Assembly (NCBI RefSeq): GCF_000835495.1
Contig: NW_015622547.1
Location: 2,480,001-2,544,000, forward strand
DNA: 64,000 bases
DNA from: Cladophialophora immunda
Taxonomy: Eukaryota; Ascomycota; Eurotiomycetes; Chaetothyriales; Herpotrichiellaceae
Direction: 5' to 3'
This document shows, in pieces, positions 45,570 to 56,686 of the stretch (position 1 is its first letter; each line of letters begins with the position of its first letter). Below the pieces are notes generated by a model. That model saw only the letters and a list, made by a program, of their open reading frames with translations, made no database searches and was not told where the DNA came from. A program made the position numbers and the translations under genes.

Positions 45570-46200
45570 ATTGACGTCGAATGCGTCGGTCCAGGTGCTC
45601 GGCCTCGGAAGCGGTTGTTAGATGCATGGAGAAAGGGTGGAGAGGAGGTTACAACCGACATGTTCGCCGAATCTGCGATCTACATCGGCCCCGCTTTTGG
45701 TTGCGCGAAATGCTCCCCAATGCGGCCTAGCACGAGGCTGTACAGGTACGGAGTATGTACTTAGGACAGCCTTGTGAGCCATAGAGGAGCTGAAAATCCA
45801 ATAGGACGAGGAGGTTGTCCATCCAACTTACCATGTTGCCTCAGAAGACTCAAGGCCACCCACCGGCAAAGCCTGTAGCCCTCGGATAGCTTCTATCATG
45901 CATAGCCCATTGTCGATCTTGCACCGCTTTCTGCCTGGACCACTTACGTATTGTTAGGCGTACTCCGTGTTGCGCCGATCATGACCGACCCCATCGCTGG
46001 ACCAGGTTCAAGATCGTATTTATATGTCGTGTCCATCCAAAACGCACAGTGCATCCAGTTCCGGAGTCGTCCCGATCTTCGAGTCTGACAGTCCTGATCT
46101 CTCCCTCGTCATTGACCATCATTTGTCCTTTGATTCGAAGTTCTGCTACTTGTCCTGCTAGTCTGCTGAGCGGTTTTAGACCCAAGCGCATCAATCACCC
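45570..46200. other. Divergent intergenic region
   Basis: Promoter space between the Zn2Cys6 gene (-) and the unknown gene at 46201 (+). TACGGAGTA and ACTCCGT motifs occur near 45745 and 45962. Confidence 0.5.
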
Positions 46201-47793
46201 ATGGACAACTTGCGGGACCATGGTGATCCGCCATCAAACGAGTCAGCCAGCGATTCTGAGAAAGAGCACGAGGTGGCATCTGATCAGAACGTGGACTCTT
46301 TAGTCACCGATTTTGTCCAGGCTCATGAACGCCCTACCACCAGCGCCTCAAAATCGCCAGCTTCAGCCCCGAGGCTGCCTTATCCCGTGGTCATCCCTCA
46401 ACGGCGACCCGGGAACAAGCAACGGGGCTTCGTCGAGGCGTACGCGCCGGCGCTGGGACAGTACGATATCGACCAAGATACCTTCCTGGAGTTCATCCGT
46501 GCAATGAACAAGGCCATCAAGCAAAACGCATGGCTCGCAGCCATTCAGCTAGCCGCCGTGGGCGCTTCGTTTGTCCCCAACGGCATTGCCGCGGGCGTCT
46601 CTTTGGCTGTCCAGTTTGTCGCGGGTGCAATTGCACAGGCCGAGGCCAAGTGGAGGTGAGTTCTGACCTTCCCCTGTACTTGTCTTTTTTCTCTTCAGAC
46701 AAGTCGTGGGCCTTCTGTTGCCTAACTCGAGTAACGTGCGCAGGACCAATTCGTTCTTGGACCGGATGAACAGAGAATTCTTCCGTCCTCGGGGGCTATT
46801 CTGTCTCCTCATGTCGTACAACCCAATCACTATGGCGCCGAAGAGCGCAGGCGATGATCCCGATGCCGTATCCAAAGCGCTCTTGTCTTCGTCGTCCACT
46901 TCCAAGCAGACCTTGACTGCCCGGACAAAGAAGAATCTTCGAAATCCAGTAGCCGCTACAGCGGAAGGAGAGGACAGCCTGCCCACTAGCACGGCCCCGT
47001 TGATCTATCCGGAAACCATTGGTGTAGATAGGCCGCGGTCGCCGGGTGAGCCAGAGCAGAAGCAAAAGCTTGGTGCTCGGCTAAATCAGTACTTTGACAA
47101 ACGAGCCCAAGCGCGATATGTAAGTAATCTGCAACTCCAAGTCTGTCCAGAGCCACCGTTTTGTGTTCTGTTCCCTTGAGTATCAAAGCTGACTTCAGGA
47201 CGTCGGTTTTGAGTATAGGCGAAAGAAAGTAATGGAGACATCCTCTCGAACCCGGAGCCGGTCCAATTCAAGAACAAGTACCTGGACCCGAACTCTGCCG
47301 CAAGTAACGGCGGCCTCCTAGGTCTGGTATCGGGAGGGCGTCTCACGCGCGATCCTGAGAAAGTTAAACAGAGCACGCAGGCTGCAATGGCGTCCCAGGA
47401 GCAAGCCATTCGAGAGCAACAGTCGGCCATGATGGTAGCCATGCAACAGCAACTCCAAGCCATGAACCTCCCGCCCGAGCAACAACAAGAGTACCTGAAG
47501 CAGTACCAGGATCTGTACAGCCTTCAGCTACAGCAGATCCAACAGCAGTCAGACTTGGTCGAAAAGGGGCAATGGCAGCGTCGTATCGTGCGAGTAGGTG
47601 GACTTAGTGCCCCCCATTCCTTGCCCATTTTGTATTTGCTCACTGACGGTGTGTTTAATTCCAGGATATTCTGTATTTGATGATTGTCGACATGCCATCC
47701 GATGCAGAAATGGCTGTTGCCCGCGGACAGCTGAACAGCGCGGGCCAGGTGCAGCCAACGGACGACGTTAGGTTCACGGCCGTGGACATATAG
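46201..47793 (+). CDS. Conserved fungal protein of unknown function
   Basis: Four exons: 46201-46655, 46744-47119, 47219-47593 and 47665-47793 give 444 residues. The N-terminal 60 residues are acidic and Ser-rich. A conserved block follows: GFVEAYAPALGQYDIDQDTF, a hydrophobic Ala/Val/Gly stretch at 111-146, then RTNSFLDRMNREFFRPRGLF. I remember this block (acidic lead, hydrophobic hairpin, FFRPRGLYC) from many unnamed Pezizomycotina proteins. Later come a Gln/Met-rich coiled segment around 330-385 and a short tail after the last intron, ending DVRFTAVDI. The hydrophobic hairpin may insert in a membrane or act as a stress-protein-like amphipathic unit; no function is known. All joins keep phase. 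Confidence 0.82.
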
Positions 47794-48120
47794 ACGAGGC
47801 CTAGTTTGGAGTTGTAGTGACCAGCCCTACAAGATGTCCGGAGGAGAAGTCACAACGCGTTCAGCAAGCAGAAGGAGGATGGACCAAGCGGTGGGAGTGA
47901 TCATTTGCGAGGGGACGATAGGCGACATCTTTTCCGAATGATTTGTCCTCAACGGCTCCATTGGAGAACTGCCTAACGGTAATTGAACCTGAAAGATGCC
48001 GATCTGAGGGATAATCTTCTTGAGGAAGGCGTTAGGGTGAGTAGCGAGTGCTTCCGTTCTTGTCTGGCAAGAAGCCAGAGACCCAGAGTCGATCAAAAAC
48101 TGGCTCTTTGGTAGAGAGCC
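47794..48120. other. 3' region between convergent genes
   Basis: Untranslated sequence only; nothing recognisable. Confidence 0.5.
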
Positions 48121-48522
48121 TCAAGTAGATAGGTCCACAGGTCTGCTCGCAGATAATAACTTGACGAACATCAAACAACCCGTGGGCGAAGCCTTGTACG
48201 GCCCGTGTTCCATGCCCGGATAGCGGTATGCGTATGCCCCTGTCGACCAGGCCTGCCTCAGTGTGAGATCCTCGAGACCTCCCTGGAGGAGACAAACTTC
48301 TTCGACATAAGGATGAGTTATTGCGCCGTCGGTAACGGATACTGCATTTGGCTCGTACCACTGGAGGACAGACTTCTCCTCTGAATCTCTGCTGCCATTG
48401 AGCAGCAATTCCCAAATTCCAGGCCCTATTGAGTGCCATGGCCTCACTGCGTCCGGGTCAACAGGCGTCCCAGGCGGTGGATGTGGTGGCGGGAGGGAGA
48501 ATTCTTTCTGCTCAAGAGGCAT
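48121..48522 (-). CDS. Small ChrR-like cupin protein
   Basis: 133 residues from the ATG at 48522 (MPLEQKEFSLPPPHPPPG). The open frame reaches further upstream but without an ATG and with unlikely composition, so this start is chosen. One cupin barrel is visible: WYEPNAVSVTDG, then HPYVEEVCLLQGGLEDL with His70 and Glu74/75, then YRYPGMEHGPYKASPTGCLM with His106. These are credible metal ligands. It resembles ChrR-type and acetylacetone-dioxygenase-like small cupins. Reaction is unknown. An upstream short exon cannot be excluded. Confidence 0.7.
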   Translation of the reverse strand: MPLEQKEFSLPPPHPPPGTPVDPDAVRPWHSIGPGIWELLLNGSRDSEEKSVLQWYEPNAVSVTDGAITHPYVEEVCLLQGGLEDLTLRQAWSTGAYAYRYPGMEHGPYKASPTGCLMFVKLLSASRPVDLST

Positions 48523-50457
48523 GTCGCGCTTCGAGAGATGCAAATCGACCGAGATTTGTATGACGTTTCTACTGTGACTCGGACCGCAAACCTCTCCCCT
48601 GGTGCTCTGGAAGTCTGTAGAGAATCGTGCAGGTTCTGCTCTCTGGCACTGATGATGAGTTGGATGATGTGGTTGCGTTGGAAAGTCCGAGGGCAGCATG
48701 GGCTTCTTAATACCCAACTGACATGCCAAGCCACTCACCAATTGTAACGATGCCAAAAACAAGTGGCAAAGTCTGACGAAAATAGTACAGAGAAGAGATT
48801 CACCATTGACTCGAAGGTTACCATTATTAATAGGGGCATTTATCCTGTCCTTAGGCATAATGGCATCCTTATCCTTATCAATAATAATAGCTATATTTGA
48901 TCTGGCGGCCACCTCGTCGCTACTGAGAATCCCGAGATCGCGTCTATTCTCTGTCAGACTGTGCCGTCCTTTCCTTCCAGGCTGGCTGGATCTCACTCAA
49001 GAATGAGATTGTTATACATTCCATCCTTGGTCGCTCAAATGGTCCAGTCCCCCAATGTGCCTAGTGATTTCGCCGAGATGGTCTCTGAAATGAAATGAGA
49101 GAATAGTCGCTCTGCTACAATGTTAGTTTTCCAGCACCTCAACAGCTTGAGCCACTGCCCATCAAATAACCCGCCGATAGAGTTGCAGCACTGTTATCAT
49201 GGAATCTCTTGGGACCAGTGTTGCTTGTAAGGCAGATAGAAGGCGAGAGATGCCGCGAGAAGGGTGACAAGATGTGATGGCCAACAGTCTCCTCCTGGCG
49301 GGAACGGGAGCATGGCATAACAAGCCGTCACGGAATAGAATGCTGTTTACATCTACAGTCATCAACATCACACACTTGTTGTCTCGCTGCGTTGGCACCA
49401 AAGTCATAGAACTGAACGTCCAAACGATGTCGACAAACGAGCGCCATTGATTTTGCATAAATACCTCCTCGCTACACCCTGGATATAGCCTCTCTCTCAT
49501 CATTCCAATAATCAGCTACACCGAGCCAGAAGTCCAACGACAATACCATAAGTAATTGTGCCAACCCTTCGGATATCCAGTCGCGGCTAATCCAAGACAG
49601 ATACAGCACGAACCGCAGAACGCTCAGCTGAACCTCCCAACAACTCCATCGTGAAGATGTCTGGCACCAATCCTCCTCCAAACTCCCCAGCCACCAGCCC
49701 CCCCACTAGCCCCCCTGCGTCCCCCCCATATACCAAGAATTAATGGCATGTCCAATCGTTACACACTGATATCCCAACAACGATGCATCGTCCTCGCCAT
49801 GAATTTCTCTGTTAGGTTGCTGAACTTGTTCCATAGAGATTCAACATCTTGTGGAGACTGAAGGTTCAGCAGAGGACATGGCACGATGACGACGGGATCT
49901 TGGTGTACGGCGAGAGTCTCCGCGGGTTCATTGACGGGTTGCGTCCACATGTTAGAGTTCAGACACAGCGGTGTCAGATAGAAATTGAAGGGTGGCATAT
50001 CGTGAAACCATACACCTAGACAGTTTGGTACAGTCCACCAGGACATCCACCCAAGTATTCATGAATCTTCCCGAGAATGTGCTCTGCTGATATGGGTGCC
50101 TCTTCTCCTGCCCTCAACCGCGGAATACAGCATCACCATTTACAACACAATTTTCGTCGGCGAGAGCGGTTTCGAGGCCAGCCTCTTTGGTTCAAGAAGA
50201 TCAATGTATGCCGACGAGAATGGGAGTCGAAATGGAAGAGCGCAAAAGTTCAGCGTTTGACCAGAGAAATAAACGACGCAAACATGCCAAGACGTCACGT
50301 GTTTAGAATCCCTGTGGGCCTGGCCGTTCGAGACTGCGGCGGTGATTCTTCTCGAGGCCTTGTCCCATTTTTGCCTGACATTGCCAGACTTCCACAACCT
50401 CAACCTTGAAACCCCAATCGTTCGAGAACTAGCAGGGAGACCAGAACTCAATTGATC
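48523..50457. other. Long intergenic region without a recognisable gene
   Basis: An AT-rich stretch at 48820-48900 (taataatagctata-like) stands out from the GC-richer surroundings. Minus-strand open frames at 49162-49503 and 49759-50046 (95 codons, ending near 49759) are protein-like but unidentified. Possibly remains of old genes. Confidence 0.4.
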
Positions 50458-50778
50458 ATGGGTGGACAAAGCAGAGAAGGTCGGTTCCCGCAAAGGACGA
50501 AGTGGTCTGACCAGCCTCTTTCTGACATTCTTCCCAGGCGGCAAAGTCAAGCCACTGAAGGCTCCAAAGAAGGAGAAGAAAGAAATGGACGAAGATGAAG
50601 TCGCATTCAAGGCCAAGCAAGCGGCAGGTACGAGAGATCCAATCCCGTTCTGTACCGGAGCAACGACTGAGCCATTTGCGCAGACGCGAAAGCCCGGAAA
50701 GAGATGGCCGACAAGGCAAAGGGGAAGGGCCCGCTGAACGCCGGCCAGCAGGGGATCAAGAAGAGTGGAAAGAAATAG
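50458..50778 (+). CDS. TMA7: Translation machinery-associated protein 7
   Basis: Three exons, 50458-50479, 50538-50627 and 50684-50778, with introns of 58 and 56 bases, give 68 residues. Start MGGQSREGGKVKPLKAPKKE; the middle has EVAFKAKQAADAKARKEMAD and the end is the family tail GIKKSGKK. Tma7/CCDC72 proteins are 60-70 residues, very basic, ribosome-associated and nonessential in yeast. A gene this short with two introns is easily missed by gene finders, and the first exon codes only seven full codons. Confidence 0.95.
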
Positions 50779-51518
50779 ATGGGGCGTGTACATGGCTTCC
50801 TTGTTTCGACGCCTGCAACGATTTATGATTCGGGAGCGCGGCGCAGATGGGTTGAGCTCGTTGATTGACTAGACCGGTGATGAGAGATCAAAATTCTGAA
50901 CTGACCAGGAAAACCTCTATCGACGATATTTGCGCCTTGCGCTGGCATATTCCAGTTTCCTGTCCCCAAAGTCCATGCTGCTAACCTCCATCTGTGCCCT
51001 CTTTGTATTTCAATGATGCATTCTGGTCAAGTCAGCCTCGCGGCTTGCGGCAAAGCATCACCGAAGTGTTCCTGTACGATGATGACTAACTTGGATTCGT
51101 CTTAGAATCCTCCTGCCATCTCTATATCCTGAAGGAATGAAGGAACTCTGGTCCTCGATCAAAGTCTACACAGGGAATGCCGCGGAGGGAACTGAAGGCA
51201 GCAATGCAACTAGGATATCGGCAGGCTTGGCGGTATAGACTTGATTGATTTTGCCAAACCAACCCCCAAACAGTTTGCATTATACAGTCTTTTAAGTGGA
51301 CTGCAAAACCTGAAAGCTGGTGTTGTTGGTTTGCAGTCGTGCTATCTGCTAACCGCAAGCTCCTCTCTCTGCCACACACTGCGTTTTCATCGTCGTCGCT
51401 CTTTCCATCCTTGGCTGGACCTCTTTCTTCATCCCAAGTTCTCTACCATCTCCTCACTGTGTCCCAGGTCTCAAGGAAACTATCGCCTTCTCAACATTGA
51501 TACTCATTATCTCTCGTC
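50779..51518. other. Intergenic region
   Basis: 3' side of TMA7 and promoter of the gene at 51519. No gene recognised. Confidence 0.5.
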
Positions 51519-52700
51519 ATGGATGATTCATCTGGTCAACCACCCGAACCGCGCGAGGATCGCGGTCCGCGCATTCCTCCTGCAAAACTCTCAACGTATG
51601 CAGATGACTTTCCTCGGTGAATCTGGCAGAGAACGGAGCTGGAGGACTAACAGTATTCCGCATAGGATCAATCCCGACCCGACCATCTCCCTCTTCTTCA
51701 AGCCGACCAAAGGCTCCCCTCTAGTCCTCCTTGATGGCAAATTCTCGCGAGACGCCGCCATGATCTTCTGCGACCGCATTCGCCACGACCTGATGGACAA
51801 CAATAGCAAATCCTTCACTATTGTCGGCGGGAACTGGAACGGACTCAAGGAGGTTTTGGCTTGGATCAAACAGTGTGTTGCCGAGCAGAGCATCGTCAAG
51901 TTCAAAGATGTAAATGACTTGTGGAAATCTAACGGGTTTAATGTTGACTTGTTCTCCAGCTCGACGACAATGCACCAGAGCTGTTCACCACCTACGCCAA
52001 CGTTATCGTCTCTGCCCACTACCTAGGTATTCCGCCGCGTGACCTCTCTGATCATGTTCTCAAGCGAATGTCCGCCGTCGCCCGTAAGCGTCTCATGGGC
52101 TGGAAGGAAGTCGAATGGTTCTACACGACCTCTTTACTAGCGACGCTCCCCGACGAGAAAGAAAAGGCTGTTCGTGAGGTTGCTGCCGCTTCTGTGTTCT
52201 GGGCGTGGTGGAACGGCAAACTCGATGAGAAAGAAACCCCTGAGGAGATGATGACATTGAGCGTGTTGAGACAGGAGCACAGCAAGTTGGATCAGGATCT
52301 GCATGGTTGGTGTGAGAGGAACGAGGCAGAAGTGAGGAAGAAGTGGGAGGAGAAGGACAAACTCAAGAAATCCGGCGGTCGTGCGAATGGCCATCGTGGC
52401 GAAAATGGACATGCGGTTGACGGCACCAGTGGAAGCGGAAGCGGGGACGGAGGCGGATGGGACGAGCCAGCAGCGGTGACTTCCCCAGGGACTAACGGCT
52501 GGGACACCTTCAGCAGCGAAGGACCCCTGGGCCCGCCCAACTCGGTCGCCACCCAAGACTCCGGTGTCGACGTGGGATTTGGTGGTAAGAACATTCCTGC
52601 TTTGCCTCCTCTGGATGAAATGGACGGGATCAATGGTGCCGGCGGTGACTGGGCAGAGGAGGTCAGCGAGGTTACTCGGCTCAACAGTCAGCAGTGGTAG
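51519..52700 (+). CDS. Conserved fungal protein of unknown function
   Basis: Three exons: 51519-51595, 51654-51909 and 51960-52700 give 357 residues. An acidic/Pro-rich start (MDDSSGQPPEPREDRGPRIP) precedes PHRINPDPTISLFFKPTKGS and LVLLDGKFSRDAAMIFCDRI. An alpha-helical middle follows (about 60-215), with LDDNAPELFTTYANVIVSAH and LKRMSAVARKRLMGWKEVEW. The strand-helix pattern with LYVLADK-like VSAHYLGIP is faintly BTB/POZ-like, but I cannot confirm that. A charged helix (about 215-240) leads into a Gly/Ser-rich disordered tail containing DEPAAVTSPGTNGWDTF. The name is unknown; gene model confidence is good because both introns are canonical and in phase. Confidence 0.8.
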
Positions 52701-53372
52701 GACCCTGGGTACGGATCCGGAGACGGTGCACGTGCAGAAGTACGGACACAATAAGCCAACAATCCTCAACGAACTTGTCCAGAGGAGATGAGTGCACAAT
52801 CCGAAACGCTGAGCTCTTCGGCAAGAGGCTGTGATGGCTTGCTTGTACGTTCTCCTGCTGTGAGCGAAGGTGAAAATGTACATGGAAAACGAGAAAGGCA
52901 AACGATGTGATAACACACATTGTGAGTGCAGGGAATAGGGCTGTTCACTGTGGTATGCTCTACCAATCAAAAGAGATCACTCAGTTTGTTCCAATAGGTT
53001 GAATTCCTCCTGAAGAGGTAGACAAGTCATTATCAAGAGGAACACATTATGCCCATGCAACAGATTTCCATGTTTGGTTTCGTCTCTATGTCCATGATCC
53101 CTATTTCCCTGTTGCCACTCGTGTGTTCCTCCTTCCCTTGTCCAAAAAATCCAACTCCCAAGTATGTGTAAATGAATGATTAAGAATGATCGTTTCCAAC
53201 TTCCTGTCCCCATTTTCGACCAATTAAAAGAATGAAAAAGCCCTTCGTGTAGAAATCGCGGCGCCTGAAATGATAGCCTCATTGCCCGCTTGCCAATGCC
53301 AGAGTGGGAGCCATAGTCGAATATAAACTCGAAAGGCTCGCCAACATGCAAGACCACACTGTGGACACTCGC
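52701..53372. other. 3' region between convergent genes
   Basis: AT-richer untranslated sequence; no gene seen. Confidence 0.5.
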
Positions 53373-53974
53373 TTAAGTGCTGATGTTGGACAGCAGGGTG
53401 TTCACATTAGCGATGAGTGTGTTGATGAGGGTCTGGATGTTGGTCAAGGTGTCGTTGACAGTGCCGACGGAGATCAGGTTGTTCACCGTGTCGAGCAGAG
53501 TCTGGAGAGCGCCGTTGAGGTTGTTCAGGTCAGTCACATCGTCGCTGTTCAAGCTGGTGCCCGTGATACCGTTCATGTCGACAAGAAGGCCTTGAAGGGT
53601 CACGTAGGTGTTCTCAAGCGTGACATCATAGTCGGATGAGTCGGGGTCGACCACCAGTTCCTGGATGACCACGGTGAGGTTTTGGAGTGCCGCCAGAATG
53701 GGATCCAAGATCTGCTCCAAGGAGTCGACCAGGTCGTCAACGGTGTTGGCGACGTCATCAAGGACGTCAGAAAGGTCGAGCTGGGGAGCAGGAGCCCTGG
53801 CAGCGATGTCCTTGGCGGCCTCAACTGGCTTGAGGGCGGTGGAGGAAGAGGCTGGGCATGAGCTTAGTATGTGTTCGGGAAGTTCGACGTTGAGGTGGAG
53901 AACTTACCATCCAGAGGAAGAGCCAAGGCAGAGGCGGCCATGAAAAGGCCAGCGAAGATGGCTGAGCAGCGCAT
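53373..53974 (-). CDS. Small secreted cysteine-free helical protein
   Basis: Two exons, 53974-53908 and 53851-53373, with a 56-base intron, give 181 residues. A clear signal peptide MRCSAIFAGLFMAASALALP is followed by an Ala/Pro linker. The rest is a Leu/Val/Asp/Asn/Thr-rich body of amphipathic helices: LDLSDVLDDVANTVDDLVDS, ILDPILAALQNLTVVIQELV, NTLIANVNTLLSNIST. The mature part has no cysteine and several N-glycosylation sites (NLT, NDT, NIS). Its pattern recalls the hydrophobic-surface-binding (HsbA) type of cell-wall protein, but the HsbA motif is not convincing. Likely secreted to the wall or medium. A TATA-like element lies about 175 bases upstream. Confidence 0.85.
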
Positions 53975-55697
53975 TTTGAATGTATTAGGCCGGTTGGAAG
54001 GGCTTGGTTTTGGTGGAAGATTAAGGGTTGGAAGAATTAGATCGTTTGCACGAAAGACTAAGGTGAGTATTGGATAGAAACGAGCGACTGTTGTATTAGT
54101 GTTGATGAGGATGAAGAAGTAGCTCTACAGTCGAGGGGACTGGCGACTTATATAGATCAACTTGCCATTCTTTGTAAACACCAATGTCGTGCACGAGATG
54201 AGTGTTTGAATAGGAGGGGCAACCAGACGCGTCGGTCGTGCACGCTCGCCTAAAACTCTGCTAGATCGCGATATACAGAATTGAGATTCGCTGTGGCAGA
54301 TAAAGACATGATTTGCCGCAGATCACCCTAGTTGCTGTCAAGGATGAGCGACAAGGCTTGATTTCTTAATTCCCAGCCTTCTGAATCGGGATGGATCTGC
54401 CTCCCTTAATCCTTATCCGACCCAAGCACCCGACCTGGGTGATCGACGTGGTGGATCAGGTGCGCCAAATATCAGGGGCTGGTGGCGGCGAACTCGGGCT
54501 CACGGACCAAAGCCTCCTCCGACGATTGGCTGTCGAATCGATAAACGACGAGGCTGAAGCTCGCCAGCATGGCCAGTTTCACGGAAACTTTCACCGAATA
54601 CGAGACCGGTGGCGTCTGCTGGCGGCAAGATTGAGTCTGGGAGGCGCAAGAATATTGAACTCCTCGACAGCTGAAAGTTGCTGACACAGAGATGATATTG
54701 GCGATCAGCCACGCTTGGCATCTGCTGCACTGACCAGATCTGCCTGCAGCATCGCGTTCGCACAACTGAATCGCTTCTTGGCAAGCTAATCAGGCGCCAT
54801 GTTGTGGAGCGTATGCGGAATGAACAAAGATCAGGAGTGATTGCGGCTCTCGATGGAGAATGAAGTCACACAGTCGCGTTCCTTTGACAAGGACTATTGA
54901 AAGCATGCTCCGGGCATGCAGGAAGATTGAGATCACGCGCAGCACTGGATTGAGAGGCCAATCTCTCGCGGCTGATCACTCTGGCAACTGCTTTAAGTCC
55001 AGGAGTTCCTATTGCTCCAGCCTGTCGATCTTCTATTGCAATATGCAAGTGGCAGGCACTCTCTCTTGAAGTTGATGGCGACTTGAACAAAACATCCACA
55101 GCTCATCTGTAGCAGCGACGCAGGGGTTGCGCTCTGCTGAGCGGATTGTGCCGGACTGGATGGGCCTCGTTGATGCTGAAGTGGCCGGGAGCTGGGAATG
55201 GGAGCTTTGCGGTGTCTTACAGGAAACTGATCGACGTGTTGGGTGTCAGGGAGGTGGGTTCTTGAGGACCATTTGATGACTGCTGGACTCTGTGTCTGCC
55301 TTCGGGGGGTGTTTCTGCGGTGCAACCAAGACAAACGTGTACTCACCTAACACCAGTCAGTGACAGAAAACAGGCTGGGCGAGAGTGAAAGCACTCACCC
55401 AAGGATGAACCAGTTTGTCGATGTTAACGATGGGCAATGTGCCCAGAGTCTCGAGATCGAAATGTTGACTGAAGCTGAGGTTGGAGTGAGAGAAAGCCGC
55501 AGGTTCGCGCTTTCCACCACACTCGGTGGTATTCCACCTGGGCAGCGGTTTCCTCAGCCGGCAGCAACACAACTCGTCACTTCTTACAGACTGACGGACT
55601 CGCCATCTCCTGAATGTGTGGCCTTGACCTTGCTATGTGACAGTCTGCATCATCTCCTTCTAATCTATCGCCAGCCGAGACATTCACCTACGTCAGG
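53975..55697. other. Divergent intergenic region between two secreted-protein genes
   Basis: Promoters of both secreted-protein genes. Several overlapping open frames (for example 54391-54684 and 55360-55701) show no recognisable protein. No RNA gene seen. Confidence 0.5.
54148..54155 (-). promoter_or_regulatory. TATA-like element
   Basis: CTATATAA on the minus strand, about 175 bases upstream of the ATG of the secreted protein gene. It is consistent with a strongly expressed, regulated gene with a leader of roughly 140 bases. Confidence 0.45.
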
Positions 55698-56686
55698 ATG
55701 ATTCCGTCTTTTCTCTCACTCTCGTTTGTGCCTCTGGTCGTGCTCATGCACTTGTGCCTTTGCCTCTGTGACCTCAATCCTCGTCAATCATGTGGCTCGG
55801 GATATGATCTCTGCTCACCTGATGGAGCGTCTACTAGGGACGTGCCTGAGATTGGTCCTGGATTGGCCCGGTTGTACCTCAATCTCATCCAAACAGTCAA
55901 CCCTCAGCCTGCGCCAGTGCATATCGTCTCGTCCGAAATGGAAACAGTTCCTGCGCATCGAGCAAGAGAAATTCCAGGGAGTCTATGCTGTAAGCCCAAG
56001 CTCTCGAGGACAGTCATCCAGTACAATGAACTGATTCTGATCAGGTGCCGCAACGACGCAGTGCCTTCTTGTCCTCAGCTACAACGTGCCATTGTGCTGG
56101 GTATCTCTCTCTTCTCTCCTCTCTTCAATCCTGGACTCATGCTTGGTGTTTTTAGGACAGGTTCACCACGGATTATTACCTTCCCGACGGCTCATATGGT
56201 TCGATTAGTTCCGGAAATTATACCACTCCCAACGGGGACTATGCAAACCTGATCACGGGGAGCTACCGATTGGCGAATGGGCAGACGGGAAACATCTACC
56301 AGGGAGACACGCTTGAGGAACCAAACACCTCAACGTTGCCGATGCCAACCCCGTGGACCAGTAAAGGAGTTGGCTCAGCGATACCAGCGAGTGAGGTAGG
56401 AGCTCAACCAACCTCTAATTTCTCAAGCATACCGCCGTTGCCCACCCTCACCACGAGCTCTGCGGGAACTGATGGCAGTGACTTGGCCACCATGACAACT
56501 CTGTCTGGGAGCAACACGACTTGGAGTAGCACGCCACCGCCATCCATCCCAACCAAGCCACCCCAACCCAGTATCACGCCTCCGATCACGAACATTGCCT
56601 TCAGACAATATCTTAATGGCTTGAATCACCTGTGGACGATGATTATGACCATTGTGGCTGTCACACTCCTTGTGTCACACGAATGA
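55698..56686 (+). CDS. Secreted, probably surface-anchored cysteine-containing protein
   Basis: Three exons, 55698-55989, 56045-56100 and 56156-56686, with two 55-base introns, give 292 residues. A hydrophobic signal sequence MIPSFLSLSFVPLVVLMHLC is followed by CGSGYDLCSPDGAST. A Cys-rich core spans the joins: SLCCAATTQC, LLVLSYNVPLCWDRFTTDYY, LPDGSYGSISSGNYTTPNGD. A Ser/Thr/Pro-rich stalk (about 205-265) leads to a C-terminal hydrophobic tail, LWTMIMTIVAVTLLVSHE, which suits a GPI signal. The family (small conserved secreted protein with FTTxYYLPDGSYG) is fungus-specific and uncharacterised. Likely plasma membrane or wall; function unknown. Confidence 0.83.

Noticed and set aside
48820..48900. 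AT-rich stretch that might be a transposon end
   Set aside because: No terminal repeats, target-site duplication or transposase sequence nearby.
48523..48996. N-terminal extension of the cupin frame
   Set aside because: Begins at GTG, includes AT-rich intergenic sequence and is not cupin-like; the ATG at 48522 fits the family length.
50140..50793. 217-codon minus-strand open frame
   Set aside because: Antisense to TMA7 and its introns; starts without clear signals.
53304..53639. 111-codon plus-strand open frame
   Set aside because: Mirror of the secreted helical protein gene, which has a signal peptide and a canonical intron on the other strand.
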